Origin: CAYOSF01 sp964406605
GTDB lineage: Bacteria; Chloroflexota; Dehalococcoidia; DSTF01; RBG-16-68-14
Assembly (NCBI GenBank): GCA_964406605.1
Contig: CAYOSF010000009.1
Coordinates: 155,341 to 219,340, forward strand
DNA: 64,000 nt
Direction of reading: 5' to 3'
This document shows positions 8,858 through 18,499 of this stretch, piece by piece. Made by a program: the position numbers and the translations under genes. A model generated the notes under the pieces. It made no database searches. It had not been told where the DNA came from and saw only the letters and a list, made by a program, of their open reading frames with translations. Each line of letters opens with the position of its first letter. Within the stretch, counting starts at the first letter, position 1.

Positions 8858-9718
8858 CTACTCCTCGATCTCCTCCTCGGCGGCTTCTTCGGCGGCGGCG
8901 GCATCGCTGAGTCTGATGTGGCCCTCCTGGATGACGCTCTCATCTGCCCAACTGTTTGCCCTGCCGTCCTCGCCGTCGATCTCCTCTTCCTCGATCTCGT
9001 CCGTCACCACGGCTTCCTCGACCTGCGTGCTGTGGCGGAGAAGCCTCTCTTTCGTGTACGGCCGCATGCTTTCGGCGCTGGTTGTGGTGGGGAACGAGGG
9101 CCGGCCGGCCCGGCTGGGGTCGCGGTACGTCTCCTTGACGATGATCCGGCACTCGTCGCCGCCTACGCGGGTCACGCCCGCAGCGTACTGGTTCCCCTCT
9201 TCCATCAACCTGATCAGGCGCATTCTGAGCCTTGGCTCCACCGTGCCGACGAACTCCCCGCCGGGCGTCTCGACGGCCAGCGTGTTGTCGTGGTGCCGCA
9301 GCTCCAACCTGTCGCCCGCGTTCAACTTGGCCAGGGCCCCGGATGCGGTTTGCTCGAGCGTGGTGACCGTGGTCTTGCCCATCTCCTCGATGAAGAGGGA
9401 CGGATCGACCTGCCTGGGTTCGGCCTGGCCCGCTCCTGACTTGGCCAGCCTGTTCAGCCGATCGAGGTTCTTCCTGGCAATCTGGTTCGTCGCGTCCAGC
9501 TCCAGCGCCTTCTTGTATGCTTTCTTTGCTTCGGCGTAGCGGCTCAACTCCATCAGCGCCTTCCCGAGCCGGTTATGCGAGTCCGCGTCGTTGGGAAACA
9601 GGCTGAGGATGGATCGGTTGAGCGTGACGGCCTCTTCCCACCGGTTCGCCCGAGCCAGTTGGATGGCGGTTTCCGTTTGGCGCCGCCTGAACTGAGCCTT
9701 GTCCTCCTCCTGATACAT
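8858..9718 (-). CDS. Tetratricopeptide repeat protein with acidic tail
   Basis: 286 residues. The N-terminal 80 residues form about two TPR units (AIQLARANRWEEAVTLN and DADSHNRLGKALMELSRYAEA, lengths typical). A middle region of about 110 residues is predicted beta-rich and contains a conserved-looking GGDECRIIV segment. The C-terminus is very acidic (EIEEEEIDGEDG, AAEEAAEEEIEE). I chose ATG 9718 because AAAGGTG lies 7 bases upstream and the promoter below leaves no room for the longer reading. Function unknown; the TPR suggests protein binding. The tRNA-Pro gene lies upstream on the same strand. Confidence 0.78.
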   Translation of the reverse strand: MYQEEDKAQFRRRQTETAIQLARANRWEEAVTLNRSILSLFPNDADSHNRLGKALMELSRYAEAKKAYKKALELDATNQIARKNLDRLNRLAKSGAGQAEPRQVDPSLFIEEMGKTTVTTLEQTASGALAKLNAGDRLELRHHDNTLAVETPGGEFVGTVEPRLRMRLIRLMEEGNQYAAGVTRVGGDECRIIVKETYRDPSRAGRPSFPTTTSAESMRPYTKERLLRHSTQVEEAVVTDEIEEEEIDGEDGRANSWADESVIQEGHIRLSDAAAAEEAAEEEIEE

Positions 9719-9755
9719 GCTGATCACCTTTTGTGTCATGCCTTTGCTCCGAGCG

Positions 9756-9784
9756 ATTGTAGCGCCAGCCCCCAGGGTATGCAA
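9756..9784 (-). promoter_or_regulatory. Sigma70-like promoter of the TPR gene
   Basis: On the minus strand TTGCAT (9779-9784) and TACAAT (9756-9761) are separated by 17 bases. Transcription would start near 9749, about 30 bases before the chosen ATG. Confidence 0.65.
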
Positions 9785-9921
9785 GGCTGGAACCACGAAA
9801 CTTTCGTCAAATTTGTCCCCAACATATTTCGGCCGATCTGGGCGCGTCTTGAGGGGGACAGACCCTGAGGCCGCAGCTAATCTCGGAGCGATCTGGAAGG
9901 CGGCAGGAATTGTCGTGGGGC

Positions 9922-9999
9922 TGGTCGGGGTGGGCAGATTTGAACTGCCGACCTCACGGTCCCGAACCGTGCGCTCTTGCCTGACTGAGCTACACCCCG
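9922..9999 (-). tRNA. tRNA-Pro (anticodon CGG)
   Basis: The minus strand folds as a cloverleaf: acceptor CGGGGTG/CACCCCG, D arm GCTC/GAGC, anticodon stem CACGG/CCGTG with loop TTCGGGA, and T arm GGCAG/CTGCC with loop TTCAAAT. The anticodon is CGG, reading CCG proline codons. Discriminator A and an encoded CCA end lie at 9922-9925. The first base C1 is typical of bacterial proline tRNAs. Confidence 0.97.
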
Positions 10000-10098
10000 A
10001 TCCGGAAGGTCACTGCATGGTAGCAGACGGTTCGCTTGCCTGTCGAGCTACGTTTGATCGGCTTCCGAGCGGCGGCTACACTGCGCGGGAGGCCGACC

Positions 10099-11394
10099 AT
10101 GCACGTCTTGATGCTCTCTGGCCTTGAGGTCTGGGCGCTCCCGGATGGTGGTGGCGCCCCCACGCTCTATCGGACGCTCCGCGCCTACGGCGAGCGCGGC
10201 CATCGAGTGACCTTCGTCGCGCCCACTATCGGGGCAAACCGCTTCACGCCCACCGGGCGGGTGCAGAGCGAACGGCCGGCAATGGTACCGGACATTCCCG
10301 GCGTCTCTTTCCAGAGCTTCCACTTGCCCGCCCTCCAGGAGTCGCGCTTCCCGCTCCCAAACTTGGCGGTCAAGGTAGACCAGAAGCTGCGCTTTGCCGT
10401 GCTGTGTCCCGTGCTGGCGGCCCGGCGCGCCGGGCGCGTGTTGGAGGAGGAGCCGGTGGACGTGATCTACGCGTACGAGGTGCACGGTGCGCTGGCCGCT
10501 CGGTTCCTGCGCCGTCGCCGGCGGCTGCCCACCGTCGCGCGGTTCCAGGGCACAGTCATGCATCCCGCCCTGGCGGGTGGCCTGGCGCGCCTGCGCAAGT
10601 ATGAAGAGGTGCTCGCGCTTCGCCTGCCGGCGGACCTCTACATCATGACCAACGACGGAACACGCGGCGACCAGGTGCTTGCCTGTCTCAATCCTGGGGC
10701 GGCGGCGAAGCTGCGCTTCTGGCGCAACGGACTCGATTTGGCCCGGCTTCGGCCGGCCCGCCCCGAGGAGCGCGCGGAGCGACGCCGCGCCCTGGGACTC
10801 CCTGTGGACGCGTTCGTGCTGCTCACAGCGTCGCGGCTGACGGCATGGAAGAGGGTGGACCGCGCCGTCGCCGCCCTGCCCGGGATCCTCCGTTCGCTTC
10901 CCAATGCCGTACTCCTCGTCGTGGGCGATGGCGAGGAGCGGACGAACCTGGAGCGGCGTGCCCGAGGGTTGGGAGTAGAGAGCAGCGTGCGCTTCGCAGG
11001 CGCGGTGCCTCAGGAGTGTGTACTTGGCTACATGCATGCCGCCGACGTGTTGCTGGCGCTGGCCGATTTGTCGAACGTGGGCAACCCGCTACTGGAGGCA
11101 ATGAGCTGCGGCCTGCCCGTCGTGGCCGTGGATGCAGGCGAGACGGGCGAGCTCATCCGCGATCATGAGACCGGCCGTTTGCTGCCCTCCGGGGATGCCG
11201 ACACCGTCGCGCGGGCCGTCGCCGCCCTGGCTGCCGACGCCCCGGAGATGTGCCGCCTCGGAGCCGGCGCGCGCCGATATGCGGAAGAGCGCTTCTGGAC
11301 CTGGGAAGCGCGGCTGGAAGCGGAGTTGGAGGAGGTAGAGCGACTTGTCGGAGAGCCCGCCGGCGCGAACGCCGCCCAGGCAGCCGGTCGCTGA
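10099..11394 (+). CDS. GT4-family glycosyltransferase (glycan cluster gene 1)
   Basis: 431 residues, GT-B fold. The N-terminal half begins MHVLMLSGLEV with the glycine-rich loop LPDGGGAPT. The C-terminal half has RLTAWKRVDRAV and the donor-binding segment SNVGNPLLEAMSCGLPVV, with the expected glutamate. It should add a sugar from a nucleotide donor to a lipid-linked glycan with retention. ATG 10099 follows GGGAGG. It opens a run of plus-strand genes with small gaps or overlaps that ends at 26065. The next frame begins inside its last 50 bases. Confidence 0.88.
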   Translation: MHVLMLSGLEVWALPDGGGAPTLYRTLRAYGERGHRVTFVAPTIGANRFTPTGRVQSERPAMVPDIPGVSFQSFHLPALQESRFPLPNLAVKVDQKLRFAVLCPVLAARRAGRVLEEEPVDVIYAYEVHGALAARFLRRRRRLPTVARFQGTVMHPALAGGLARLRKYEEVLALRLPADLYIMTNDGTRGDQVLACLNPGAAAKLRFWRNGLDLARLRPARPEERAERRRALGLPVDAFVLLTASRLTAWKRVDRAVAALPGILRSLPNAVLLVVGDGEERTNLERRARGLGVESSVRFAGAVPQECVLGYMHAADVLLALADLSNVGNPLLEAMSCGLPVVAVDAGETGELIRDHETGRLLPSGDADTVARAVAALAADAPEMCRLGAGARRYAEERFWTWEARLEAELEEVERLVGEPAGANAAQAAGR

Positions 11395-12748
11395 CGTAAC
11401 CGAGCCGGCCGCATCGAGGGAGGCGGGACGGCCGCGCCTGGGTTTCCTGGGCAACGTCAATCTGGTCTTTCTGACGTACGTGGGCAACGCCCTCCTTGCG
11501 TTTGGCGTCGCGGTACTCGTGGCGCGTGCCCTGGGCCCGGAAGGGCGGGGCTTGTACGCTCTGTTCCTGCTTTCGGCCTCCATCACCCAGGCGGTGCTCA
11601 GCCTCGGGATGGGCGTATCGGCCGTGTACTATCTCGGGAAAGGCACGTTTCCGCTCTCGCGCGTTGTGGCGAACAGCCAGCAGATCACGCTGGCATCGGC
11701 CGCCGTGAGCGGGCTGCTGGTGCTTCTGGCCTGGCCTCTCCTCGGCGATGCGTTGCTGGAACGCGGCATCCCCTTTTGGATCTTCGCCTTCGCCGTGCCC
11801 CTGTTCGTCAACTACAACCTTTTCACCACCATCTTCCAGGGGACGAGTCGATTCCTGGCCATGAACGCGGTGATCCTTGCGCAGCCGCTCGTTCTGCTGG
11901 CGCTGCTCGCCGTCGCCGTCGCCACGGGCGACGTCGATACGACGAGGGCGCTCCTGTTCTGGTCGGGCGCCACGCTGGCCGCGATACTGCTGGCGTTCGC
12001 CCTGCTGGGAAGACAGGCTCTGCGTATCCCCGATCTGCTTCGGCTGGACCGGCCGTCCCTCTACGAGCAGGTGCGGTTCGGTGTGCAGGGGCAAATTGGG
12101 AATCTCATGCAACTGCTCAACTATCGCCTCGATCAATACATCGTGCTGCTCTTCGTCAGCACCGCCGGGGTTGGGTTCTACGCTGTGAGCGTGACGATGA
12201 GCCAGAGCATCTGGTTCCTGGCCAACGCCGTCGCCGTCGTCCTGCTGCCCCGGCTGGCCGCGGCTGATGAGACGGAAGCCGCCCGCACTGCCCCCGTTGT
12301 CTGCCGCAACACGCTGTTCGTGAGCGCGCTGGCGGCGCTGGGTCTGGGCGCGGTGTCGCCCTGGTTGGTGGAGGCCCTGTTCGGCGCTGAGTTTGGACCG
12401 TCGCTGATCCCGCTGCTGTGGCTGCTGCCGGGCACGGTGGCGCTCGCGGGCTCGAAGATCCTGACCAGCTACATCTTCAGCCAGGGGCGCCCCATGACGA
12501 ACAGCCTGATCACCGTCGCCTCCCTGGTCGTGACGCTGGCCGCTGATTTCGCCCTCATCCCGCCCTTTGGGGTGACCGGCGCGGCCGTCGCGTCGTCGCT
12601 CGCCTACGGTGTCCACTTCGTTCTCTCGCTGGTGGCCTATCGTCGGCTGTCCGGCAGGTCGATCTGGGAGGCGGTCGTGGTGCGCGGCGAGGATCTGCAA
12701 CGCTATCTGGACGCGGCGCGTCAGCGCCTCGCCGAAGCGCAACCATAG
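11345..12748 (+). CDS. Wzx/MATE-type polysaccharide flippase
   Basis: 467 residues with about 12-14 hydrophobic segments spread along the whole length, as in the MOP superfamily flippases that move lipid-linked glycan units across the membrane. The start is uncertain: no ATG exists before the first membrane helix, so I use TTG 11345, which follows GGAGGAGGTAGAG and overlaps the preceding glycosyltransferase gene by 50 bp. A Wzy polymerase is not recognised in the cluster. It could serve O-antigen-like, capsule or S-layer glycan export. Confidence 0.86.
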   Translation: MSESPPARTPPRQPVADVTEPAASREAGRPRLGFLGNVNLVFLTYVGNALLAFGVAVLVARALGPEGRGLYALFLLSASITQAVLSLGMGVSAVYYLGKGTFPLSRVVANSQQITLASAAVSGLLVLLAWPLLGDALLERGIPFWIFAFAVPLFVNYNLFTTIFQGTSRFLAMNAVILAQPLVLLALLAVAVATGDVDTTRALLFWSGATLAAILLAFALLGRQALRIPDLLRLDRPSLYEQVRFGVQGQIGNLMQLLNYRLDQYIVLLFVSTAGVGFYAVSVTMSQSIWFLANAVAVVLLPRLAAADETEAARTAPVVCRNTLFVSALAALGLGAVSPWLVEALFGAEFGPSLIPLLWLLPGTVALAGSKILTSYIFSQGRPMTNSLITVASLVVTLAADFALIPPFGVTGAAVASSLAYGVHFVLSLVAYRRLSGRSIWEAVVVRGEDLQRYLDAARQRLAEAQP

Positions 12749-12751
12749 CGC

Positions 12752-14044
12752 ATGACAGAGGGAGACCGTTTGCCTGATCGCGGGCCTTTGTGGCTGCATA
12801 CGATGGTAGAGCCGGTCTCGGCGGAGCGGCGTCTGCGTCTCTGCGTGGTGGGCGACTTGGACGGTGTGCACACGCAGCGCTGGCTGAGCTACTTCGTCGA
12901 GCGCGGTCATGACGTGCATGGCCTCTCCTACTATCTGCCTCTCAGGCCGCCGGAAGGTGTACGCTTCCATGCCCTGCGGCCGGATGTCCCGGCCGGTGGC
13001 CGCGTCGCGGGAAGGCCGCGTCCGGGCCCGTTGGCTCGTGTGGGCCGGAGTCTGCCGCCGGGCCTGCAGCGCCTGGCCAACATGCTCCGCTATCGGCGGG
13101 CCGGACTGCGCCGGGCCGTGGAGGAGATCGCCCCGGACGTGCTCCATGCCCACTACCTGGTCGAGCACGGCTTCTATGCCGCGACCGCCGGCCGTCGGCC
13201 CTACGTGGCGACCGCCTGGGGGTCGGACGTGCTCGTGGAGGCGGCCCGCTCGCCGCTGAACAGGGCCATCGCCCGCTTCGTCCTGGGCCGCGCTGACCTC
13301 GCGACGGCGAACAACCGGTTCATGGCGCGGGAGATGGTGCGAAAGCTGGGTGGCGACCGGGCCAAGGTGCAGCACATCGTGCTGGGCGTCGATCGTGCCT
13401 TCCATGATTCGCCGGCAGCCTCTGTCAACGCGCGGCCGCACGAGCCGGATCGGACGCCGACCGCAATCAGCACGCGCTCGCTCGACTCGCCTCTCTACAA
13501 CGTCGACGTCGTCGTGCGGGCGATGGCCCGCGTGCAGAAGGCAGTGCCTGCCGCTCGACTGGTGGTAGCGGGCGAGGGCCGTCTACGTCCGCGGCTCGAG
13601 ACGTTGGCGCGCCGCCTCGGGCTTGGAGACGCCGTGCGGTTCGTGGGTTCCCTCCCGGAGGAGCCCTTCCGGAACGCGCTCGCCGATGCCGAGGTCTTCG
13701 TCTCCGTCCCGTCATCGGACGCCACCTCCGTGGCGCTCCTCCAGGCGATGAGCGTTGGCTGCTTCCCCATCGTTTCGGAGCTGCCCAGCCAGCAGGAACT
13801 GGTGGAGCACGGCGTCACCGGCCTCCGGGTGCCGGTGAGGGACGAGGAGGCGCTGGCGGAAGCGATCGCGCGGGCGCTGGAGGACCGGGAGCTGCGTCAG
13901 ACCGCCGTCGAGCGCAGCTGGCGCTTCGTGGAGGAGTACGGGCTGCTGGAGACGAACATGGCCAAGATGGAAGCGTGGTACTACAGGCTGGCCGGGCGGG
14001 CCGGGGAGGTGCAGGCTGGCGCGCCCCCACCGAACGAGCACTAG
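12752..14044 (+). CDS. GT4-family glycosyltransferase (cluster gene 3)
   Basis: 430 residues, GT-B fold. The N-terminal domain has LCVVGDLDGVHTQRW, a pattern shared with the next glycosyltransferase (HTRRW), so the two are likely paralogues; both also carry a (T/S)xWG(S/T)DVL segment. The C-terminal donor segment reads SDATSVALLQAMSVG, with Gln where Glu is usual. ATG 12752 lies three bases after the flippase stop, so it is cotranscribed. Donor and acceptor cannot be told. Confidence 0.87.
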   Translation: MTEGDRLPDRGPLWLHTMVEPVSAERRLRLCVVGDLDGVHTQRWLSYFVERGHDVHGLSYYLPLRPPEGVRFHALRPDVPAGGRVAGRPRPGPLARVGRSLPPGLQRLANMLRYRRAGLRRAVEEIAPDVLHAHYLVEHGFYAATAGRRPYVATAWGSDVLVEAARSPLNRAIARFVLGRADLATANNRFMAREMVRKLGGDRAKVQHIVLGVDRAFHDSPAASVNARPHEPDRTPTAISTRSLDSPLYNVDVVVRAMARVQKAVPAARLVVAGEGRLRPRLETLARRLGLGDAVRFVGSLPEEPFRNALADAEVFVSVPSSDATSVALLQAMSVGCFPIVSELPSQQELVEHGVTGLRVPVRDEEALAEAIARALEDRELRQTAVERSWRFVEEYGLLETNMAKMEAWYYRLAGRAGEVQAGAPPPNEH

Positions 14045-14107
14045 CGAGTCGCGGCACCGAGACCTGCCTGGCTCACCGTTATCCTGCATCGTACACTCGT
14101 GGGTGAC

Positions 14108-15211
14108 ATGCGGGTCGTCTACCTCGCCGACGCGCCCTACGTTCACACTCGCCGTTGGGTGGAGCACTTCGCGGGCGCTGGGTGGGAAGCGCACGTTCTC
14201 ACTTTTCGCCCGGCGGAGATCGAGGGCGCCCGCGTTCACTACGTCGGGGGTTTCGAGCGGCTGGGGCGACTGCGCTATCTGCTCCACGCTCGGCGCGTTG
14301 GCCGCTTGGTGCGAGAGCTGCAGCCGGACCTCCTCCATGCTCTTCACCTCACCAGCTACGGCTTCCTGGGCGCCCTGTCCGGCGTCCGTCCGATGCTCAC
14401 GTCGGTCTGGGGGACCGACGTGCTGGAAGCGCCTCACTGGAGCCCGCTCCATACCTTGATAACCCGCCATGCCCTGGCCAAGGCCGACCACATCACCGCG
14501 ACCGGACTGCGGCTGGCCAGCGCCACGTTGCGCTACGCTCCCCGCTCGAAGCCGGTGACCGTTGTGCCCTACGGGGTCGATCTGACCCGTTTCCAGCCAA
14601 TGGCCCGGAACGGCGCCCGGCCCGGCGAGGTGGTGGTCGGCGCGGTAGCGCGCCTCTCGCCGGAGAAGGGGCTGGACGTCCTGCTGCGGGCGGTTGCCCG
14701 GCTCGTCGACGGCGGTACGCCGTTGCGAGTTGTACTGGCCGGCGAGGGTCCCCGGCACGGGCGGCTGGCTCGGCTGGCCGGGCGGCTGGGCATCGCCGAG
14801 CGGGTGGACTTTAGAGGTGAGGTGCCACACGAGCAGGTGCCGGCCGTGCTGGCGGAGCTCGACATCTTCGTCATGCCGTCTCGGGCCGAGGGCTTCGGCG
14901 TCGCCGCGCTGGAGGCGCAGGCCGCGGGGTTGCCGGTGGTTGCGTCGAGAGTCCATGGGATTCCGGACGCGGTCCAGGACGGCGGCACGGGGCTGCTCGT
15001 GCCGCCGGGCGACGAAGCGGCGCTGGCGGACGGCATCAGCCGCCTAACCGGCGACCCCGACCTGAGGGCGGCCATGGGCAGTGCGGGCCGCGCGTTCGTC
15101 CAAGAGCGATATCGCTGGGAGGACAACGCGGCCCAGATGGAGCGACTCTATGACCATCTAATGGGGGCGTTTACCGAAAGCGCGCGCCGTGGTACGGTGC
15201 GGGAGAGCTAG
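14108..15211 (+). CDS. GT4-family glycosyltransferase (cluster gene 4)
   Basis: 367 residues, GT-B fold, starting MRVVYLADAPYVHTRRW. The donor site is canonical: ARLSPEKGLDVLL followed by SRAEGFGVAALEAQAAGLPVV, with both glutamates of the EX7E motif. ATG 14108 is preferred to GTG 14099 because it begins the first beta strand directly. A 63-base gap separates it from the preceding gene. It is related to its upstream neighbour through the HTRRW and VWGTDVL segments, suggesting duplication. Confidence 0.88.
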   Translation: MRVVYLADAPYVHTRRWVEHFAGAGWEAHVLTFRPAEIEGARVHYVGGFERLGRLRYLLHARRVGRLVRELQPDLLHALHLTSYGFLGALSGVRPMLTSVWGTDVLEAPHWSPLHTLITRHALAKADHITATGLRLASATLRYAPRSKPVTVVPYGVDLTRFQPMARNGARPGEVVVGAVARLSPEKGLDVLLRAVARLVDGGTPLRVVLAGEGPRHGRLARLAGRLGIAERVDFRGEVPHEQVPAVLAELDIFVMPSRAEGFGVAALEAQAAGLPVVASRVHGIPDAVQDGGTGLLVPPGDEAALADGISRLTGDPDLRAAMGSAGRAFVQERYRWEDNAAQMERLYDHLMGAFTESARRGTVRES

Positions 15212-15236
15212 ACCGGATTCCTTCCGACACAAACGG

Positions 15237-16265
15237 ATGCCTGACCAAGCGGATCTCCCTTTCGTGTCCGCTATCGTCCCGATGCGGAACGAGAGGCAGC
15301 ACATCGAACGTTGCCTGCGCAGCCTGGCGGCTCAGGACTACCCCCACGACCGTTTCGAGGTCATCGTTGTTGACGGCGCCTCAGATGATGGCTCGCGGGA
15401 GCTGGTGGAGTCGATGCGCGAGGAGGTGCCGGGCCTGCGGGTGGCGGAAAACCGGGGGAAGCTCACCGCCCGCGGTCTGAACATCGGCCTGGCCTTCGCT
15501 CGGGGCGACGTCATCGCCAGGGTCGACGCGCACGCCGTGGTCGCCCCGGACTTTCTTCGAGAGAGCGTGGCCGCGCTCCGTCGCACGGGCGCCGACGTGG
15601 TCGGGGGACCCATCAGCACCCTCGGCGAAGGGTCGGCGGGTGCCGCGGTTGCGCTGGCAGTCTCCTCGCCCTTCGGGGTGGGCAACGCGGTCTTCCGCTA
15701 TAGCCACCGAGAGCAGTGGACAGATACGGTCGCCTTCCCCGCATACCGGCGCGATGTATTCGACCGTATCGGGCCGTTCGCGGAGATAGACGGTGGCGAA
15801 GACGACGAGTTCCACTATCGGCTGCGGGACGCCGGCGGCCGGATCCTGCTGACGCCGGCCATCCGCTCGACCTACATCCCCCGCCGCTCCTACTGGGGAC
15901 TGACGCGCCAGTATTTCGGCTACGGCCAGGCAAAGGTGGTCGTGTTGTCCCGACACCCACGCCGGACACGGCTGCGCCAACTGGTGCCCGGCGCTTTCGT
16001 GCTGGGGATCCTGGCCTCGGCCGTGCTCGCCTTCTTCGGCGGGTACCTGGTGTTGCCGTTGGTGGCACTCGCGGCCGCGTACGTGACGGCGTCCCTTGGT
16101 GCATCGCTCATCGTCGCGCGGCGCGGGGGCTGGCGCCACGTGCTACGGCTGCCCCTCGCGTTCGCCTGCATGCACCTGGCCTACGGTCTGGGATTCCTGA
16201 TCGGGGTGGTGCGCCGGGCCTTCGGCCAGTCCGTGGCGATGCCGCAGGAGGCGGAGTCGCGGTGA
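15237..16265 (+). CDS. GT2-family glycosyltransferase with C-terminal membrane segments
   Basis: 342 residues. The GT-A domain begins VSAIVPMRNERQHIERCL and has the metal-binding DxD-like ARVDAHAV and the acceptor-side GGEDDEFHYRL. Two to three hydrophobic helices follow after about residue 250 (VLGILASAVLAFFGGYLVLPLV), so it acts at the membrane, like succinoglycan ExoA proteins. ATG 15237 starts the domain cleanly; upstream in-frame codons overlap the preceding gene. It ends in a GTGA overlap with the methyltransferase gene. Confidence 0.88.
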   Translation: MPDQADLPFVSAIVPMRNERQHIERCLRSLAAQDYPHDRFEVIVVDGASDDGSRELVESMREEVPGLRVAENRGKLTARGLNIGLAFARGDVIARVDAHAVVAPDFLRESVAALRRTGADVVGGPISTLGEGSAGAAVALAVSSPFGVGNAVFRYSHREQWTDTVAFPAYRRDVFDRIGPFAEIDGGEDDEFHYRLRDAGGRILLTPAIRSTYIPRRSYWGLTRQYFGYGQAKVVVLSRHPRRTRLRQLVPGAFVLGILASAVLAFFGGYLVLPLVALAAAYVTASLGASLIVARRGGWRHVLRLPLAFACMHLAYGLGFLIGVVRRAFGQSVAMPQEAESR

Positions 16266-16954
16266 TCCCGGCGGAGGCTCCCGCGGCGCAGCACGCCGGC
16301 CCGAGCAAGGCAGACCTCGCGCCGTACGAGCATCTGGACGCGGCGGAGCGCTACCTCCATGTCACCCGAGACCGACACCTGCTTGCGCTGCTTCGACGCT
16401 ACCATCTCGGTTCCCTGGCCGGCCTTCGCATCCTGGAGCTGGGGTGTGGCGAGGGAACGCTTCTGCGGACTCTGATCCACCACGGAGCGGATGCCGGCAG
16501 ACTTGGCGCTGTTGACGTCGACGTCGCGAGGGTCGGGCGCGTGAGGGCATCGTTGCCCGACGTGCGTCTCGTTGTGGGCGATATCGCATCGTTGCCCTAT
16601 CGAGACGGCGCATTCGATCTGGCGTTTGCTTTCACCGTACTCACGTCGGTCCTGGACGGCCGGACGCGGAGGCGGGGGGCGGCGGAGGCGCTTCGGGTGT
16701 TGCGGCCCGGCGGCCTGCTCATCGTGTACGATTTCTGGGTGAACCCGTTCAACCGGCGGGTGCGTCCTCTCCGCGCCGCCGAGTTGCGCGACCTCTTCGC
16801 GCCTCGCCATGTCGAGACTGCCAGGGTAACGCTCGCGCCGCCCGTCGTGCGGGCGCTCGGTGGTCGGCCCCGTTTCTGCGGGCCGCTGGAAAGCCTTCCG
16901 TTCCTCCGTACGCATCTCATGGCCGCCGTGGTGAAGGAGAACGCACCGGTATGA
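16262..16954 (+). CDS. SAM-dependent methyltransferase (class I, type 11-like)
   Basis: 230 residues. Motif I is ILELGCGEGTLL near residue 57, an acidic residue follows at the end of the second strand (AVDVD), and LRPGGLLIVYDF is the post-motif III region. GTG 16262 overlaps the preceding stop by 4 bp, which fits translational coupling. In a glycan cluster it probably methylates a sugar or caps a chain, but the acceptor is unknown. Confidence 0.82.
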   Translation: MIPAEAPAAQHAGPSKADLAPYEHLDAAERYLHVTRDRHLLALLRRYHLGSLAGLRILELGCGEGTLLRTLIHHGADAGRLGAVDVDVARVGRVRASLPDVRLVVGDIASLPYRDGAFDLAFAFTVLTSVLDGRTRRRGAAEALRVLRPGGLLIVYDFWVNPFNRRVRPLRAAELRDLFAPRHVETARVTLAPPVVRALGGRPRFCGPLESLPFLRTHLMAAVVKENAPV

Positions 16955-17309
16955 CGAGCGGAACCTCCTTGAGAACCACGAGGTCCGCCGCTCGGCTTCG
17001 AGGAAGGCCCGGATCTTACTGGCGGCGATGCCGGCTCGGAGCACGCCTTCCCTGGGTCGACCGGAACGAATATGATGTGTCATCGGAGCATGAACCTGCT
17101 GGAACGGATGCCTGGACCTTTGTTCCACCACCAGCGCACGGGGCGCGGAGGCGACGGCGCAAACCTGGGACATCGAAGACCGGGAGCGTCGCAGAGGTTG
17201 GGCCGCCGCGCACCGAAGGATCGGACTGCTCACGATGACCGCGCCTAGCCTTAGTATTGTCACCGCGAACGGGCGGCCGGTGGCCGCCACGGTCAAGGAG
17301 GACTGAACC
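16955..17309. other. 355-base gap inside the glycan cluster
   Basis: No convincing gene, tRNA or strong hairpin on either strand. It separates the glycosyltransferase block from the sugar-synthesis block, so a promoter for the second block is likely here, though I cannot pick one out. The downstream gene has CAAGGAGGACT as ribosome site just before 17310. Confidence 0.5.
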
Positions 17310-18494
17310 ATGGGTAAGCTGGCTTCGGCGACAGCAGTAGAGCCGTTTCTCCCATTTGCCCTACCGGACATCGGCCAGGAGGAGATCGATGAAGTCGTCG
17401 ATACCCTCCGCTCCGGCTGGCTCACCGGTGGGCCCAAGGTGCGGACCTTTGAGGAAGGCTTTCGAGGTGTCACGGGGGCGTCCCAGGCGGTAGCGCTTTC
17501 ATCGTGCACGGCCGGACTGCATCTGGGGCTGCTGGCGGCGGGCATCGGTCCGGGCGATGAGGTGATCACCGCTCCGCTCACGTTCGCCGCCACCGTCAAC
17601 GTCATTCTTCACGTCGGCGGGACGCCCGTTCTGGCCGATATCCGGGATGACGACTACAACATCGACCCCGATGACGTGGAGCGCAGGATCACGCCTCGAA
17701 CCAAGGCGCTCATGCCCATCCACTACGGAGGACAGCCGGCTCGGATGGACGAGCTGCTGGCGCTCGCTCGCAAGCACGGGCTGCGCGTGATCGAGGACGC
17801 CGCCCACGCGTTGGGGGCCAGCTACCGCGGCCGGCCCATCGGTACCCTGGGCGATGCCGCCGTGTTCAGCTTCTACCCGATCAAGAACATCACCACCGGG
17901 CAGGGGGGGATGCTCACCAGCGACGACGCCGAGTTGGCCGAGCGGGTGCGGCTGCTGAGCCTCCATGGTCTGAGCAAGACGGCCTGGGACCGCTATTCAG
18001 ACAAGGGGTCCGCCGTGTACCAGGTGCTGGCCCCCGGCTTCAACTACGCCATGACCGACATCCAGGCCGCTATCGGCATCCACCAGCTAGACCGCCTGGA
18101 GGGGTTCCAGGCGCGGCGCATGCACCTCGTTTCCCGCTACGACGAACTGCTGGCCGACCTGCCGGAGGTGATCCGTCCGGCGGTGCGAGACGGCGTAGTC
18201 CACGCCTGGCATCTCTATCCCATCCGCCTGGAACTGGAGCGGCTGCGCTTGAACCGCGAGGAGTTCATCGAGGAGCTCCGGAACCGTGGCATCGGCACGT
18301 CCGTTCACTTCATCCCGATCCACTTCCATCCCTACTTCCGGGACGCGCTGGGGCTCGGCCCCGGTGACTACCCGGTCGCCGAGGCGGTCTACGCCGGCCT
18401 CATATCGCTACCGCTCTACCCGCGGATGGAGGACGCCGACGTGGACCGCGTAGCGGCCGCGATCCACGAGATAGTCGACTCCGGCAGGCGCTAG
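17310..18494 (+). CDS. DegT/DnrJ/EryC1 sugar aminotransferase (PglE/PseC-like)
   Basis: 394 residues, fold-type I PLP enzyme. The PLP lysine lies in FYPIKNITTGQGG, and EDAAHALGASYRG holds the Asp that binds the pyridine nitrogen. It should transaminate a 4-keto (or 3-keto) nucleotide sugar using glutamate. Position next to a FlaA1/CapD-type dehydratase suggests a 4-amino-4,6-dideoxy sugar (inference). A good AAGGAGG precedes ATG 17310. Five bases separate it from the sugar transferase. Confidence 0.9.
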   Translation: MGKLASATAVEPFLPFALPDIGQEEIDEVVDTLRSGWLTGGPKVRTFEEGFRGVTGASQAVALSSCTAGLHLGLLAAGIGPGDEVITAPLTFAATVNVILHVGGTPVLADIRDDDYNIDPDDVERRITPRTKALMPIHYGGQPARMDELLALARKHGLRVIEDAAHALGASYRGRPIGTLGDAAVFSFYPIKNITTGQGGMLTSDDAELAERVRLLSLHGLSKTAWDRYSDKGSAVYQVLAPGFNYAMTDIQAAIGIHQLDRLEGFQARRMHLVSRYDELLADLPEVIRPAVRDGVVHAWHLYPIRLELERLRLNREEFIEELRNRGIGTSVHFIPIHFHPYFRDALGLGPGDYPVAEAVYAGLISLPLYPRMEDADVDRVAAAIHEIVDSGRR

Positions 18495-18499
18495 GCGTG

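Noticed and set aside
11153..13441. Very long open frame on the minus strand across the flippase and glycosyltransferase genes
   Set aside because: Arg/Gln/His-rich translation without motifs, antisense to genes with clear family signatures; a GC-rich shadow.
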